A stretch of DNA of 64,000 bases from contig FZRE01000006.1 of the NCBI GenBank assembly GCA_900199655.1, positions 62,001-126,000 on the forward strand. The letters are read 5' to 3'. The notes under the pieces are model-generated. The model searched no databases. It was not told the origin of the DNA and saw only the letters and a list, made by a program, of their open reading frames with translations. The stretch is from Prevotellaceae bacterium KH2P17. GTDB lineage: Bacteria > Bacteroidota > Bacteroidia > Bacteroidales > Bacteroidaceae. The position numbers were made by a program, and so were the translations under genes. Of this stretch, positions 8,930 to 19,002 are shown piece after piece (within the stretch, counting starts at the first letter, position 1; each line of letters opens with the position of its first letter).

Positions 8930-10387
8930 ATGAACAGAACATTATATGGCAATTTAATTTTTGAGCTCTCGCATCCTGGCCGCAGAGGCTATTCCCTGCC
9001 AAAGAACAACTTCGGCCATCACGAAGTTCCCGCCGAGGAGAGACGACAGGCTGACGCAGCCCTGCCCGAGTGCGATGAGATGACGGTTGTTCGCCACTAC
9101 ACGAACCACAGCGGCAACAACTTTGGCGTCGACAACGGCTTCTATCCGCTCGGCTCCTGCACCATGAAATACAATCCCTACATCAATGAAGAGATGGCAA
9201 ACCTGCCCGATTTTGCGGCTCTGCACCCCCAGCAGCCTGAAGACACCGTGCAGGGAGCGCTGGCGGTGGAATACAATCTCCGGCAAAGTCTGGCCGAGCT
9301 GACTGGCATGAGCGACTTTACGCTCAATCCGTTTGCCGGCGCCCACGGCGAACTTACTGGCCTCATGATTATACGCAGCTACCATCAGGCACGCCATGAC
9401 GACAAACGCATCAAGGTGATTGTGCCCGACTCGGCGCACGGAACCAACCCGGCTTCGGCCGCGGTATGCGGACTTGAGGTGGTTGAAGTGAAGAGTACGC
9501 CCGACGGACTGGTTGATGTAGAAGACCTGAAACCGCTGCTCGGCGACGACATTGCAGCCATGATGATGACCAACCCCAACACTCTCGGCCTCTTCGAGAA
9601 GGACATTCCCGAGATTGCCAAGCTGGTTCACGGCTGCGGAGCACTGCTGTATTACGACGGAGCGAACCTCAACCCGCTGCTTGGAGTTTGCCGTCCGGGC
9701 GACATGGGGTTCGATGTAATGCACGTGAACCTGCACAAGACCTTCTCTACTCCTCACGGCGGAGGCGGTCCGGGAGCCGGACCGGTGGGCGTACGCAAAG
9801 GGTTGGAGGAGTTCCTGCCCAGTCCCCACGTTGTCAAGGAGGGCGACCGCTACTCCGTTTGCTATGACCACGCCTGCCATGTTGGCGCCTATTTGGGCAA
9901 CTTCGGCGTCATTCTGCGGGCCTACACCTACATTCTGAGCCTGGGCAAGGAGAACATCAAGATGGTTGGACCGCTCGCCACACTGACTGCCAACTATGTA
10001 AAGGAGTGCCTGAAAGATGCCTACGAGCTGCCTATCGGCGGACTTTGCAAGCACGAGTTCGTGTTTAATGGCCTGCGGGACAAGAGCACCGGCGTTACCA
10101 CCATGGACGTTGCCAAGCGTTTGTTGGACTATGGATACCACGCGCCGACCATCTATTTCCCGCTTCTCTTCCACGAGGCGATGATGATAGAGCCAACAGA
10201 AAACGAGAGCAAAGACACACTCGACGGCTTCATTGACGTGATGCACCGCATTGCCAAGGAAGCAGCAGAGCAGCCGGAGCTCGTGAAAACGGCTCCGCAC
10301 AATGCTCCCATATCGCGCGTTGACGACGTGCTGGCGGCCAAACATCCAATAGTAACCTACAAGCAACTCATCAATGACAACGACTGA
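8930..10387 (+). CDS. gcvPB: Glycine dehydrogenase (decarboxylating) subunit 2
   Basis: 485 aa C-terminal half of the P-protein. It carries the PLP lysine, near residue 269, in [19 protein letters not shown]. Other family segments: [23 protein letters not shown] and [17 protein letters not shown]. It acts as a dimer of heterodimers with GcvPA (family knowledge). The 3' end overlaps the start of lpdA by 14 bases in another frame, which suggests translational coupling. Confidence 0.97.
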   Translation: MNRTLYGNLIFELSHPGRRGYSLPKNNFGHHEVPAEERRQADAALPECDEMTVVRHYTNHSGNNFGVDNGFYPLGSCTMKYNPYINEEMANLPDFAALHPQQPEDTVQGALAVEYNLRQSLAELTGMSDFTLNPFAGAHGELTGLMIIRSYHQARHDDKRIKVIVPDSAHGTNPASAAVCGLEVVEVKSTPDGLVDVEDLKPLLGDDIAAMMMTNPNTLGLFEKDIPEIAKLVHGCGALLYYDGANLNPLLGVCRPGDMGFDVMHVNLHKTFSTPHGGGGPGAGPVGVRKGLEEFLPSPHVVKEGDRYSVCYDHACHVGAYLGNFGVILRAYTYILSLGKENIKMVGPLATLTANYVKECLKDAYELPIGGLCKHEFVFNGLRDKSTGVTTMDVAKRLLDYGYHAPTIYFPLLFHEAMMIEPTENESKDTLDGFIDVMHRIAKEAAEQPELVKTAPHNAPISRVDDVLAAKHPIVTYKQLINDND

Positions 10388-11705
10388 CCTCATCATCATC
10401 GGGTGCGGACCCGGCGGCTACCAGGCCGCTCCCTACGCAGCAAAGCACGGACTGCAGGTAACCGTCATCGAAGAAAGCCACGTTGGCGGCACCTGCCTGA
10501 ACGTGGGCTGCATACCGACCAAGGCCTACTGCCACGAAGCCGAGGTGATTGAGCAGGCCCGCCGGGCTGCCGAACACGGGCTCGACGGCCTCTCCTTCAG
10601 CCTCAACTTCGCCAAGATACAGGAGCACAAGAACCAAGTTGTGCAGCAGCTGCGCAGCGGCATCGAGACCCTTATGGCCGTGCCGGGCATTAACTTCGTA
10701 CAGGGCAAGGCATCATTCAAGGACGCCCACACGGTTGTTGTTGGCAACGAGGAATACCAGGCCAGGCATATCATCATTGCAACAGGCTCACATCCCAAGA
10801 TGCCTCCTATCGAGGGCATCGACAGCCCCGGCGTAGTAACCTCTACCGAGCTGCTCGACATCGACCACGTTCCACCGCGGCTGGTCATCGTGGGCGCAGG
10901 AGTCATCGGACTGGAGTTCGCCTCCGCCTTCAACACCTTCGGCTCGCAGGTTACCATCATCGAGTTTCTGAAAGAGTGCCTGCCGGCCATGGACAGCGAC
11001 ATAGCCAAGCGGCTGCGCAAGCAGTTGGAACGAAGAGGCGTGCAGTTCTTCATGCAGTCGGGCGTGAAAAGCATCGACAACGGCACCGTTACCTTTGAGA
11101 CAAAAGGCAAGGAGAACACCGTCGGGGCCGACACCATACTCATTGCTACCGGCCGCGGCGCCAATACCGACGGGCTGAAACTGGAAAACGCCGGCATAGA
11201 GTACGACCGCCAAGGCATCAAGACCGACGAGAACATGCAGACCAACGTAAAGGGCATTTATGCCATAGGCGACGTAAACGGCCGCATAATGCTGGCTCAC
11301 GCTGCCTCGTTCCAAGGCTACAGGGCCGTGAACCACATTCTCGGACTGGCTGACGACATACGGCTCGACATCATGCCGGCCGCCGTATTCACCAATCCCG
11401 AGGCCGCCTCGGTGGGCAAAACCGAAGATGCACTGAAGGCGGAGGGCACGGAGTACAACGCCCACAAGGGCTACTACCGCGCCAACGGCAAAGCTGTGGC
11501 CACCGGCGAGACCGAAGGCATGGTGAAGATACTGGCCGACCAGGCCGGCCGCATCATAGGTTGCCACATCCTGGGAGCCCACGCCTCGGGCATGGTTCAG
11601 GAGATAACGGCGCTCATGAACCGCGATACAACGCTGCAGCAGCTGGGCAACATCATCCACACCCACCCCACGCTGGAAGAAATACTGCACGATACGGCAC
11701 ACTAA
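10374..11705 (+). CDS. lpdA: Dihydrolipoyl dehydrogenase, L-protein
   Basis: 443 aa FAD-dependent disulphide oxidoreductase that reoxidises dihydrolipoyl-GcvH with NAD+. Seen: the N-terminal FAD motif [10 protein letters not shown], the redox disulphide in [13 protein letters not shown], the NAD-binding segment [15 protein letters not shown], a second FAD segment YAIGDVNGR, and the C-terminal [10 protein letters not shown] bearing the catalytic histidine. It overlaps gcvPB by 14 bases and is the last gene of the run. An intrinsic terminator follows 6 bases after the stop. As the only lipoamide dehydrogenase in view it may also serve other 2-oxoacid complexes. Confidence 0.96.
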   Translation: MTTTDLIIIGCGPGGYQAAPYAAKHGLQVTVIEESHVGGTCLNVGCIPTKAYCHEAEVIEQARRAAEHGLDGLSFSLNFAKIQEHKNQVVQQLRSGIETLMAVPGINFVQGKASFKDAHTVVVGNEEYQARHIIIATGSHPKMPPIEGIDSPGVVTSTELLDIDHVPPRLVIVGAGVIGLEFASAFNTFGSQVTIIEFLKECLPAMDSDIAKRLRKQLERRGVQFFMQSGVKSIDNGTVTFETKGKENTVGADTILIATGRGANTDGLKLENAGIEYDRQGIKTDENMQTNVKGIYAIGDVNGRIMLAHAASFQGYRAVNHILGLADDIRLDIMPAAVFTNPEAASVGKTEDALKAEGTEYNAHKGYYRANGKAVATGETEGMVKILADQAGRIIGCHILGAHASGMVQEITALMNRDTTLQQLGNIIHTHPTLEEILHDTAH

Positions 11706-11710
11706 ACAGC

Positions 11711-11742
11711 AAGCCCGGCTCCACTGGAACCGGGCTTTTCGT
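11711..11742 (+). terminator. Intrinsic terminator after lpdA
   Basis: GC-rich hairpin AAGCCCGG / CCGGGCTT extended by TCC / GGA around a short loop, followed by TTTTCGTTT. It ends the gcv run before the convergent AraC gene. Confidence 0.85.
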
Positions 11743-11800
11743 TTGTCTTTTCACTGCCTGCGGGCCTGCTGCTGCCAACAACCGGCACCCGTCGGGGGCT

Positions 11801-12721
11801 CTATGAATCCTTGTACTCCTTAGGCGACATGCCCACGTGGGTCTTGAAGAAACGGGAAAAATGCTGCGGATAGAGGAACCCGAGATAGGCTGATACCTGG
11901 TTGATGGTGTAACGGCTGTCGAGCAGGAACTGCTTGCTGAGGGCCACGAGCTTGTTCTGAATGAGCTGCTGGGCCGTGAGTCCCGTCTCCTTCTTGATGA
12001 GATCGCCAAAATAACCGGGCGTAAGAAAAGCCTTGTCGGCAAAATAGGCCACCGTCGGCAGCCCGCTTCGTTCGGCCTCGCCGCTGTTGAAATACTCCTT
12101 GAGGTTCTGCTCGAAGGCCGTAAGCACATCGGAGTTGACCTTGTGGCGCGTAATGAACTGCCGGTCGTAGAACCGTTGGCAGTAGTCGAGTACGAGCTTG
12201 ATGCGGTCAACCAGAATGGTTTGCGAATGCCGGTCGACTGGCATCTCGAGCTCGCTGTTGATACTTCCCAGCACATCAACTATCACTTGCTGCTCCCGAA
12301 CCGAAAGATGAAGGGCCTCGGCCGAGTCATAATCGAAGAAGTGATAGTCGTCTATACACTTTCCGAGCACAGTTCCGTGGATGATGTCGGGATGGAACAA
12401 GAGGCCAACAGCATCGGCCTGCTCCACATTCTCCGCCATCAATACCTCTACGGCCTGCCCGGGAGCGAAGCTGACGATGGTGCCTTCCTGGTAGTCATAG
12501 TTCTGTCGGCCGTAGCGGATGGAGCACTGTTGGCCGTGCTTGAGCCAAAGTGCGTAAAGCCCATAGTTAAACCGCACGTGGTTCACGGATGTTGTAGCCT
12601 TCCGTAAATCAACCACCGCCACCAGCGGATGCCGGGTTTCAAAACCGTACAGCTTATTATATTTATCAACGCTGTCGAGCCTGATAACCGGCTCTTCTGT
12701 CTTCTCTTCCATTTGTTGCAT
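11801..12721 (-). CDS. AraC-family transcriptional regulator
   Basis: 306 aa. The C-terminal third (about residues 200-306) is a double helix-turn-helix of the AraC/XylS type, ending in the typical SAYLGFLYPQHFSRFFKTHVGMSPKEY. The N-terminal part looks like a cupin-type ligand or dimer domain (KHGQQCSIRYGRQNYDYQEG, FAPGQAVEVL). It is convergent with the gcv run and divergent from the secreted protein at 12871, so either could be a target. A -7 box (TATTTTTG on this strand, 12733-12740) lies directly upstream. With the ATG at 12721 the leader would be only a few bases; the ATG at 12712 is an alternative start. The ligand is unknown. Confidence 0.9.
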   Translation of the reverse strand: MQQMEEKTEEPVIRLDSVDKYNKLYGFETRHPLVAVVDLRKATTSVNHVRFNYGLYALWLKHGQQCSIRYGRQNYDYQEGTIVSFAPGQAVEVLMAENVEQADAVGLLFHPDIIHGTVLGKCIDDYHFFDYDSAEALHLSVREQQVIVDVLGSINSELEMPVDRHSQTILVDRIKLVLDYCQRFYDRQFITRHKVNSDVLTAFEQNLKEYFNSGEAERSGLPTVAYFADKAFLTPGYFGDLIKKETGLTAQQLIQNKLVALSKQFLLDSRYTINQVSAYLGFLYPQHFSRFFKTHVGMSPKEYKDS

Positions 12722-12838
12722 GTTCTTTTGCGCAAAAATACAACTTATTTCTGAATCTGACTCTATTCTATACTAAGAAAAGGGAATAGAGGTAAGTATC
12801 ACCCCAACCATGATAAGCGCACCGAAGAATATTAGCCG

Positions 12839-12846
12839 TAACTTTG
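12839..12846 (+). promoter_or_regulatory. -7 promoter box for the secreted cyclophilin-like gene
   Basis: TAACTTTG matches TAnnTTTG. The predicted start lies about 20 bases before the ATG at 12871. No clear -33 TTTG is seen. Confidence 0.5.
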
Positions 12847-12870
12847 CCTCGTACAAAACAATCATGCAAT

Positions 12871-13413
12871 ATGAAAAAACTGACAACCATCATCCTCATA
12901 ACTATGACAACCATTTCTGCACTTGCACAGCAGCAAAACATTCTGCTTACGGCCGGCGGCCGCACCTTCACCGTACTGACTGACGACAACGCCACGGCCC
13001 GAGCCTTTGCCGGCATGCTGCCCCTGACGCTCAACATGAGCGAACTGAACGGCAACGAGAAGTACTGCTACATTGACCGCAGCCTCCCAACGGCCACCTA
13101 CCGGCCCGGAACCATACACGCCGGCGACGTGATGCTGTACGGCTCGGCGTGTATCGTAGTGTTCTACAAGACCTTCATGTCAAGTTACGCGTACACCAAG
13201 ATTGGCCATATTGACAACCCGGCCGGCCTGCAAGAAGCCTTGGGCAGCGGCAGCGTGAGCGTGGCTTGGAAGCAGCAGGTAAGCGACGGAATAGAAAGGA
13301 CGAAGGCAACCGCTGCCCACGGCGGCTCCTACTACGACCTGCAGGGCAACCGGACGACACGTCCCGGCAAAGGTGTCTATATACACAACGGGAAAAAGGG
13401 AATAAACAAGTAA
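12871..13413 (+). CDS. Secreted cyclophilin-like fold protein with C-terminal sorting-like tail
   Basis: 180 aa. A signal peptide (MKKLTTIILITMTTISALAQ) is followed by a domain resembling the bacterial cyclophilin-like family (LTAGGRTFTVLTDDNATA, LPLTLNMSELNGNEKYCYID, GDVMLYGSACIVVFYKTF). That family is related to peptidyl-prolyl isomerases, but enzymatic activity is doubtful. The last 26 residues (YYDLQGNRTTRPGKGVYIHN and on) match the tail YDLQGRRV..P.KGIYI.NGKK that ends many secreted Prevotella proteins and resembles type IX secretion signals. Start 12871 was chosen for the signal peptide and because it follows the promoter. Confidence 0.82.
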   Translation: MKKLTTIILITMTTISALAQQQNILLTAGGRTFTVLTDDNATARAFAGMLPLTLNMSELNGNEKYCYIDRSLPTATYRPGTIHAGDVMLYGSACIVVFYKTFMSSYAYTKIGHIDNPAGLQEALGSGSVSVAWKQQVSDGIERTKATAAHGGSYYDLQGNRTTRPGKGVYIHNGKKGINK

Positions 13414-13571
13414 CCCCACTCAGGCCGCAACGGCCCCAAAGATATGTAAAAGCAGAGAGCAGCAAACACCTATCAGGCAAGAACCCAACCCCATTCTCCC
13501 AAGGGATTGAGGGCTGAAAGCATCCGGAAAGCACTGCCGGCAGGGTTTAACTCCATTCTTTTGGGAGTGCC

Positions 13572-13674
13572 GGAGCAGGCTTCCATCAACTTTCGACACC
13601 TGTCAAATATATGTGCGACACTTGTCAAACAATCGTGCGACAAGTGTCGAAAGTTCGTGAAGCATAGCTTCAGC
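13572..13674. repeat. 22-bp-pitch palindrome array, GACA family copy 2, with a TTCAA-family unit
   Basis: Units CGACACCTGTC, CGACACTTGTC and CGACAAGTGTC start at 13594, 13616 and 13638, exactly 22 bp apart. A fourth palindrome of another family, TGAAGCATAGCTTCA (13658-13672), is centred 22 bp after the last unit. The linker ACAATCGT is the reverse complement of ACGATTGT in copies 1 and 3, so the element is inverted. The motif TTGGGAGTG stands 33 bp before the first unit, as in copy 1. The rest of 13414-13830 holds no gene I can support. Confidence 0.9.
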
Positions 13675-13830
13675 ACGAAAATTCATAAAACTCAAGCACC
13701 CATGTAGCGTGAGGCAAGCCCCCTTGCATCATGAGCCGGGCACGATAGTTAACGAAGAATAAGACACAGCACTCACTTTGCGCCCATCATCATGCGGGCC
13801 AGCTTGCCCCAAAGTAGTAGCAAGGGCGGC

Positions 13831-13986
13831 CTACGCTGCGTAGTAGTTGAGGTAAACGTACACCAAAGCAGCGATGATGAGGAGCAGGATGACGCTCCTG
13901 ATAAGGCAGCTGGCTATCTTCTTGACCACAACAACGCCCACGAAGACAGCAATAAGAATGAATATGAAATACGAAAGATTGCTCAT
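13831..13986 (-). CDS. Small membrane protein, 51 aa
   Basis: An open frame from ATG (complement of 13984-13986) to TAG at 13831. The product has two hydrophobic stretches, about residues 6-21 (YFIFILIAVFVGVVVV) and 31-47 (SVILLLIIAALVYVYLN), joined by a basic turn (KKIASCLIR). The composition is that of a real two-helix membrane protein, and the opposite-strand frame has no such character. It is transcribed in the same direction as the pseudouridine synthase upstream (stop-to-start gap of 36 bases). Function unknown. Confidence 0.75.
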   Translation of the reverse strand: MSNLSYFIFILIAVFVGVVVVKKIASCLIRSVILLLIIAALVYVYLNYYAA

Positions 13987-14022
13987 CTGATTGAATATGT
14001 TTGGATGGTTCTAAGTTCCTGA

Positions 14023-14943
14023 TTACTTGAAAAGATGCCTGAACGAAGGCGGTATGGGGGTTTCAAACTCCATGCGTTCGTGCGTTACCGGATGGTAGAA
14101 ACACAGCACATAGGCGTGCAGACAGAGGCGGTGCAGCGGGTCGTCGCCATTGCCGTACTTGGTGTCTCCACACACGGGGTGCCCCATGTCGGCACTGTGC
14201 ACGCGTATCTGGTTCTTCCTTCCCGTCTCCAACCGGTACTCCACCAGCGAGTGGTCGACTGTACGGTCGAGCACGTGGAAGTGGGTCACGGCGTATTTTC
14301 CGCCGTTGTCAACGGGCGAACTGTAGGTAACGTAGGCCTTGTTGTCCTGCAGCCAGTTGGCTATCGTCCCCTCGTCGTCCTCCATCTCGCCCGATACAAC
14401 GGCCACGTAACGGCGGTCGTACACTATGTGATGCCAGTCGTGCTCCAGCAACTGCTCCGTCTGCATGTCCTTGGCATAAATCATCAGCCCCGATGTCTCG
14501 CGGTCCAGGCGGTGCACTACATGCGCGGTACACTTCTGGCGGGTCTTGCCGAAATAGTCGTCGAGCACCGCCTTCACGTTCAGTGATGAATGCCCGGCCG
14601 CCATTGACAGTATGCCGACGTTCTTCTCCACAACAACAAGAAAGCGGTCCTCATACACCAGCCTCAAGTAACGGCTGTGGAAAGTGTCGTTCTTCTTAGA
14701 CCGACTCACGGAAATCCTGTCGCCCGGCTTGAGCGGATAGTCGAAGCGGGTAACCTGCTTGCCGTTAACGCGGATGCCGCGCCCCTTGAGCGTGGCCTTG
14801 ACCTTGGTCCTGCTTTCGCCTTTGAGATTGCCGAGCAGCCACTCCAGGAGCGCACTATCTTCGCTTACCTCGTAGTAATCGTAATCGCCCGGATGGCTGG
14901 TATGGTTTGTCTTCATCTGTTTCAGTCCTTTCATTTGCGGCAT
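14023..14943 (-). CDS. RluA-family pseudouridine synthase
   Basis: Up to 306 aa. It isomerises specific uridines in 23S rRNA or tRNA. An N-terminal S4-like RNA-binding domain (GRGIRVNGKQVTRFDYPLKPGDRISV, about residues 50-75) is followed by the catalytic domain with the invariant aspartate in VVHRLDRETSGLMIYAKD. The C-terminal region (RVHSADMGHPVCGDTKYG) is typical of the RluC/RluD group. Internal ATGs at 14934 and 14916 could be the true start. The target uridine cannot be told from sequence alone. Confidence 0.93.
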   Translation of the reverse strand: MPQMKGLKQMKTNHTSHPGDYDYYEVSEDSALLEWLLGNLKGESRTKVKATLKGRGIRVNGKQVTRFDYPLKPGDRISVSRSKKNDTFHSRYLRLVYEDRFLVVVEKNVGILSMAAGHSSLNVKAVLDDYFGKTRQKCTAHVVHRLDRETSGLMIYAKDMQTEQLLEHDWHHIVYDRRYVAVVSGEMEDDEGTIANWLQDNKAYVTYSSPVDNGGKYAVTHFHVLDRTVDHSLVEYRLETGRKNQIRVHSADMGHPVCGDTKYGNGDDPLHRLCLHAYVLCFYHPVTHERMEFETPIPPSFRHLFK

Positions 14944-15105
14944 GACGTCGGCTGGCTCACGGACTTCATGTCCACAATCAGCATCAATCAGACCGTCTGC
15001 TTAAGATTTTGCAAAGGTAAACAAAAATGCCGGTTGGGGCAACGAGGCGGCCTGTTTTTTGTTGATTTTCACGCTCTTACCCCCTCGCCTTTCATTTTTA
15101 TTTTG

Positions 15106-15113
15106 TACCTTTG
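15106..15113 (+). promoter_or_regulatory. -7 promoter box for the ABC-F gene
   Basis: TACCTTTG followed by CA fits TAnnTTTG. It lies 33 bases before the ATG of the ABC-F gene and is divergent from the pseudouridine synthase. Confidence 0.65.
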
Positions 15114-15134
15114 CACAAAATTTAGATAAAATAG

Positions 15135-16769
<1,635 letters not shown>

Positions 16770-16779
16770 GAACCCTTAC

Positions 16780-16867
16780 AGCATCCACAGATTTCCATCT
16801 CCCGGCACCGATTTCACTTCCGGAAACCAACATCGGGCGGCATGAAAATCTGTGGATGCTTTTTTGG
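16780..16867 (+). terminator. Long-loop intrinsic terminator after the ABC-F gene
   Basis: AGCATCCACAGATTT (16780-16794) pairs with AAATCTGTGGATGCT (16846-16860) across a loop of about 50 bases, and TTTTTT follows. The spurious upstream ATG of the grpE frame (16842) lies inside it. Confidence 0.8.
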
Positions 16868-16904
16868 CAAGGTTTTTGCTGACTACAATATAAAACTTAT
16901 TATC

Positions 16905-17540
16905 ATGAGCAATAAAGAGAACAAGGAACAAAACATAAACGTAGAAGAAGGAGCTACGGAGAAAGAAGTGAACACGAAACAGACGGAACAGGCAGCCAGT
17001 GCCGATAACGAACAGGCTGAAACACAGCCCGAAACGGCCGACAACACCACCGCGGAAACAGCCAAAGAGGCCGAAGAAGCACCTGCTGCCGACCCTCTGG
17101 CAGAAGCCAACAAACAGTTGGAAGAGCTCAAAGACAAGTATCTGAGGACCGTAGCCGAGTTTGAGAACTACAAGAAACGCACGCTCAAGGAGAAAGCCGA
17201 ACTCATTCTCAACGGCGGAGAGAAGACAATTACTGCCATTCTGCCCGTATTGGATGACATGGAACGTGCCATGGCCAATGCCGACAAGGCCGACTCGATG
17301 GAGAAACTGGAGGAAGGCTGGGAGCTCATTTTCAAGAAGTTCCAGACTACCCTGGAAGGTCTCGGGGTCAAGAAGATAGAGACCGAGGATGCCGACTTCA
17401 ACGTCGACTACCACGAAGCCATAGCCATGGTGCCCGGTATGGGCGACAACAAGAAGGGCAAAGTAATAGACTGCGTGCAGACCGGCTACACGATGAACGA
17501 CAAGGTCATACGCCACGCCAAGGTTGCCGTAGGCCAGTAG
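16905..17540 (+). CDS. grpE: Nucleotide exchange factor GrpE
   Basis: 211 aa co-chaperone that releases ADP from DnaK. A long acidic, low-complexity N-terminus (about residues 1-65, rich in E, A and T) precedes the coiled coil (LEELKDKYLRTVAEFENYKKR) and the C-terminal beta domain (YHEAIAMVPG, VIDCVQTGYTMNDKVIRHAKVAVG). The start MSNKENKEQN at 16905 was chosen because the longer frame begins inside the preceding terminator hairpin. dnaJ follows 66 bases later; dnaK is not in the window. Confidence 0.96.
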   Translation: MSNKENKEQNINVEEGATEKEVNTKQTEQAASADNEQAETQPETADNTTAETAKEAEEAPAADPLAEANKQLEELKDKYLRTVAEFENYKKRTLKEKAELILNGGEKTITAILPVLDDMERAMANADKADSMEKLEEGWELIFKKFQTTLEGLGVKKIETEDADFNVDYHEAIAMVPGMGDNKKGKVIDCVQTGYTMNDKVIRHAKVAVGQ

Positions 17541-17606
17541 GATGCCCGCGCCACGCATCGGCTACAGACAAAAGACAGGAACAGCAAAACATAACGAACA
17601 ATTTGA

Positions 17607-18776
17607 ATGGCTAAACGTGATTATTATGAGGTCCTTGGTGTAAGCAAGGACGCCTCAGAAGACGAGATAAAGAGAGCATACCGCAAACTGGCAATCAAGT
17701 ATCACCCCGACCGCAACCCGGGCAACAAGGAAGCCGAAGACAAATTCAAGGAAGCAGCAGAGGCCTACGACATTCTGCACGACCCGCAGAAACGCCAGCA
17801 GTACGACCAGTTCGGGTTTGATGGACCGCAGGGAGGAGGCTTCGGCGGCTTCGGTGCAGGTGGCATGGACATGGACGACATCTTCTCTATGTTCGGCGAC
17901 ATCTTTGGCGGTCACAGCGGCTTTAGCGGCTTCGGAGGCTTCGGCGGGGGCGGAGGAAGACAGGCGCGCCCGCAGTATCGCGGCTCCGACCTGCGCCTCA
18001 AGGTCAGCCTCTCGCTGCAGGAAGTAGCCACGGGCGTTACCAAGAAGTTCAAGGTTCACAAGGATGTAACCTGCTCCCACTGCCACGGAAGCGGCGCCGA
18101 GGCCGGCAGCGGTTCCGAGACATGCCCCACCTGCCACGGCAGCGGCGTAGTTACGCGCACCTCGCGCACCGTGTTCGGCATGATGCAAACGCAGAGCGAA
18201 TGTCCTACCTGCCACGGCGAAGGCACCGTAATCAAGAATAAATGCCACGAATGTGGCGGCACCGGCGTCGTTAAAGGCGAGGAGGTTGTCGAGATAAAGA
18301 TACCCGCAGGCGTGGCCGAGGGCATGGTCGTAAACGTGCCGGGCAAGGGCAATGCCGGCCGGCACAACGGTATAGCGGGCAACATACAGGTATATATAGA
18401 GGAGGAAAAGGACGAGACGTTCGTCAGAGACGGGCAGGACGTTATCTACAGCCTGCTGCTCGACTTCCCCACCGCAGCCCTGGGAGGCGAGGTGGAGATA
18501 CCTACCATAGAGCAAACCAAGGTGAAGATAAAGATTGACCCGGGCACGCAGCCCGGCAGAACGCTCCGCCTGCGCGGCAAGGGTCTGCCTGCCGTGCAGG
18601 GCTACGGTAGCGGCAAGGGCGACCTGGTGGTAAACATCAGCGTCTTCGTGCCCAAGACACTCACCAAAGAAGAGCGCAAAGCCATCGAAGAACTGCGTGA
18701 AAGCGAGAACTTCAGAGGCGACTCCTCGACCAAGAAAAGCATCTTCGAGAAATTCAAGAACTACTTCAGCGAATAG
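17607..18776 (+). CDS. dnaJ: Chaperone protein DnaJ
   Basis: 389 aa type I Hsp40. It has the J domain with HPD ([15 protein letters not shown]), a Gly/Phe-rich linker (about residues 75-120), four zinc-finger repeats ([32 protein letters not shown]) and the C-terminal substrate domains. It stimulates DnaK ATPase and works with GrpE encoded upstream. The gene ends at 18776; a GC-rich hairpin with a T-run and a palindrome array follow. Confidence 0.97.
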   Translation: MAKRDYYEVLGVSKDASEDEIKRAYRKLAIKYHPDRNPGNKEAEDKFKEAAEAYDILHDPQKRQQYDQFGFDGPQGGGFGGFGAGGMDMDDIFSMFGDIFGGHSGFSGFGGFGGGGGRQARPQYRGSDLRLKVSLSLQEVATGVTKKFKVHKDVTCSHCHGSGAEAGSGSETCPTCHGSGVVTRTSRTVFGMMQTQSECPTCHGEGTVIKNKCHECGGTGVVKGEEVVEIKIPAGVAEGMVVNVPGKGNAGRHNGIAGNIQVYIEEEKDETFVRDGQDVIYSLLLDFPTAALGGEVEIPTIEQTKVKIKIDPGTQPGRTLRLRGKGLPAVQGYGSGKGDLVVNISVFVPKTLTKEERKAIEELRESENFRGDSSTKKSIFEKFKNYFSE

Positions 18777-18784
18777 CCCCCAGC

Positions 18785-18808
18785 GGGCACCGGCCGTGCG
18801 CGTTTTTT
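18785..18808 (+). terminator. Probable terminator after dnaJ
   Basis: GGGCAC-CGGCC-GTGCGCG forms a short GC-rich stem and is followed by TTTTTT, 8 bases after the dnaJ stop. Confidence 0.55.
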
Positions 18809-18819
18809 GGAGCAGGCGC

Positions 18820-18905
18820 GGCAGAGCTATCGTTCAAGGCCGTTGAAGCATAGCTTCAAGAGCCTTGAACGATAGCTTCAACAACGCTGAACGACAGCTC
18901 TGCCG
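18820..18905. repeat. 22-bp-pitch palindrome array, TTCAA family, locus 1
   Basis: Three 15-bp units of form TTCAA-N5-TTGAA (the third TTCAACAACGCTGAA) start at 18833, 18855 and 18877, exactly 22 bp apart, with 7-base linkers GCATAGC and CGATAGC. An outer inverted repeat GGCAGAGCT / AGCTCTGCC brackets the array. It lies between dnaJ and folC and overlaps only the non-genic upstream part of the folC frame. Confidence 0.92.
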
Positions 18906-19002
18906 GAGCCGGGCCGTACAAACAAAGACAACCATCAGATACTCAAGGGCTTACACCGCTGGCTGCACGCCTCATTGCAACAACCTTTATTCTCCTGCCG
19001 AC

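Noticed and set aside
8954-10399. A 481-aa minus-strand protein opposite gcvPB
   Set aside because: Shadow of gcvPB; Val/His-rich composition typical of antisense frames.
13792-14022. A 76-aa plus-strand ORF
   Set aside because: Low-complexity acidic product, no promoter; the opposite strand encodes a more convincing membrane protein.
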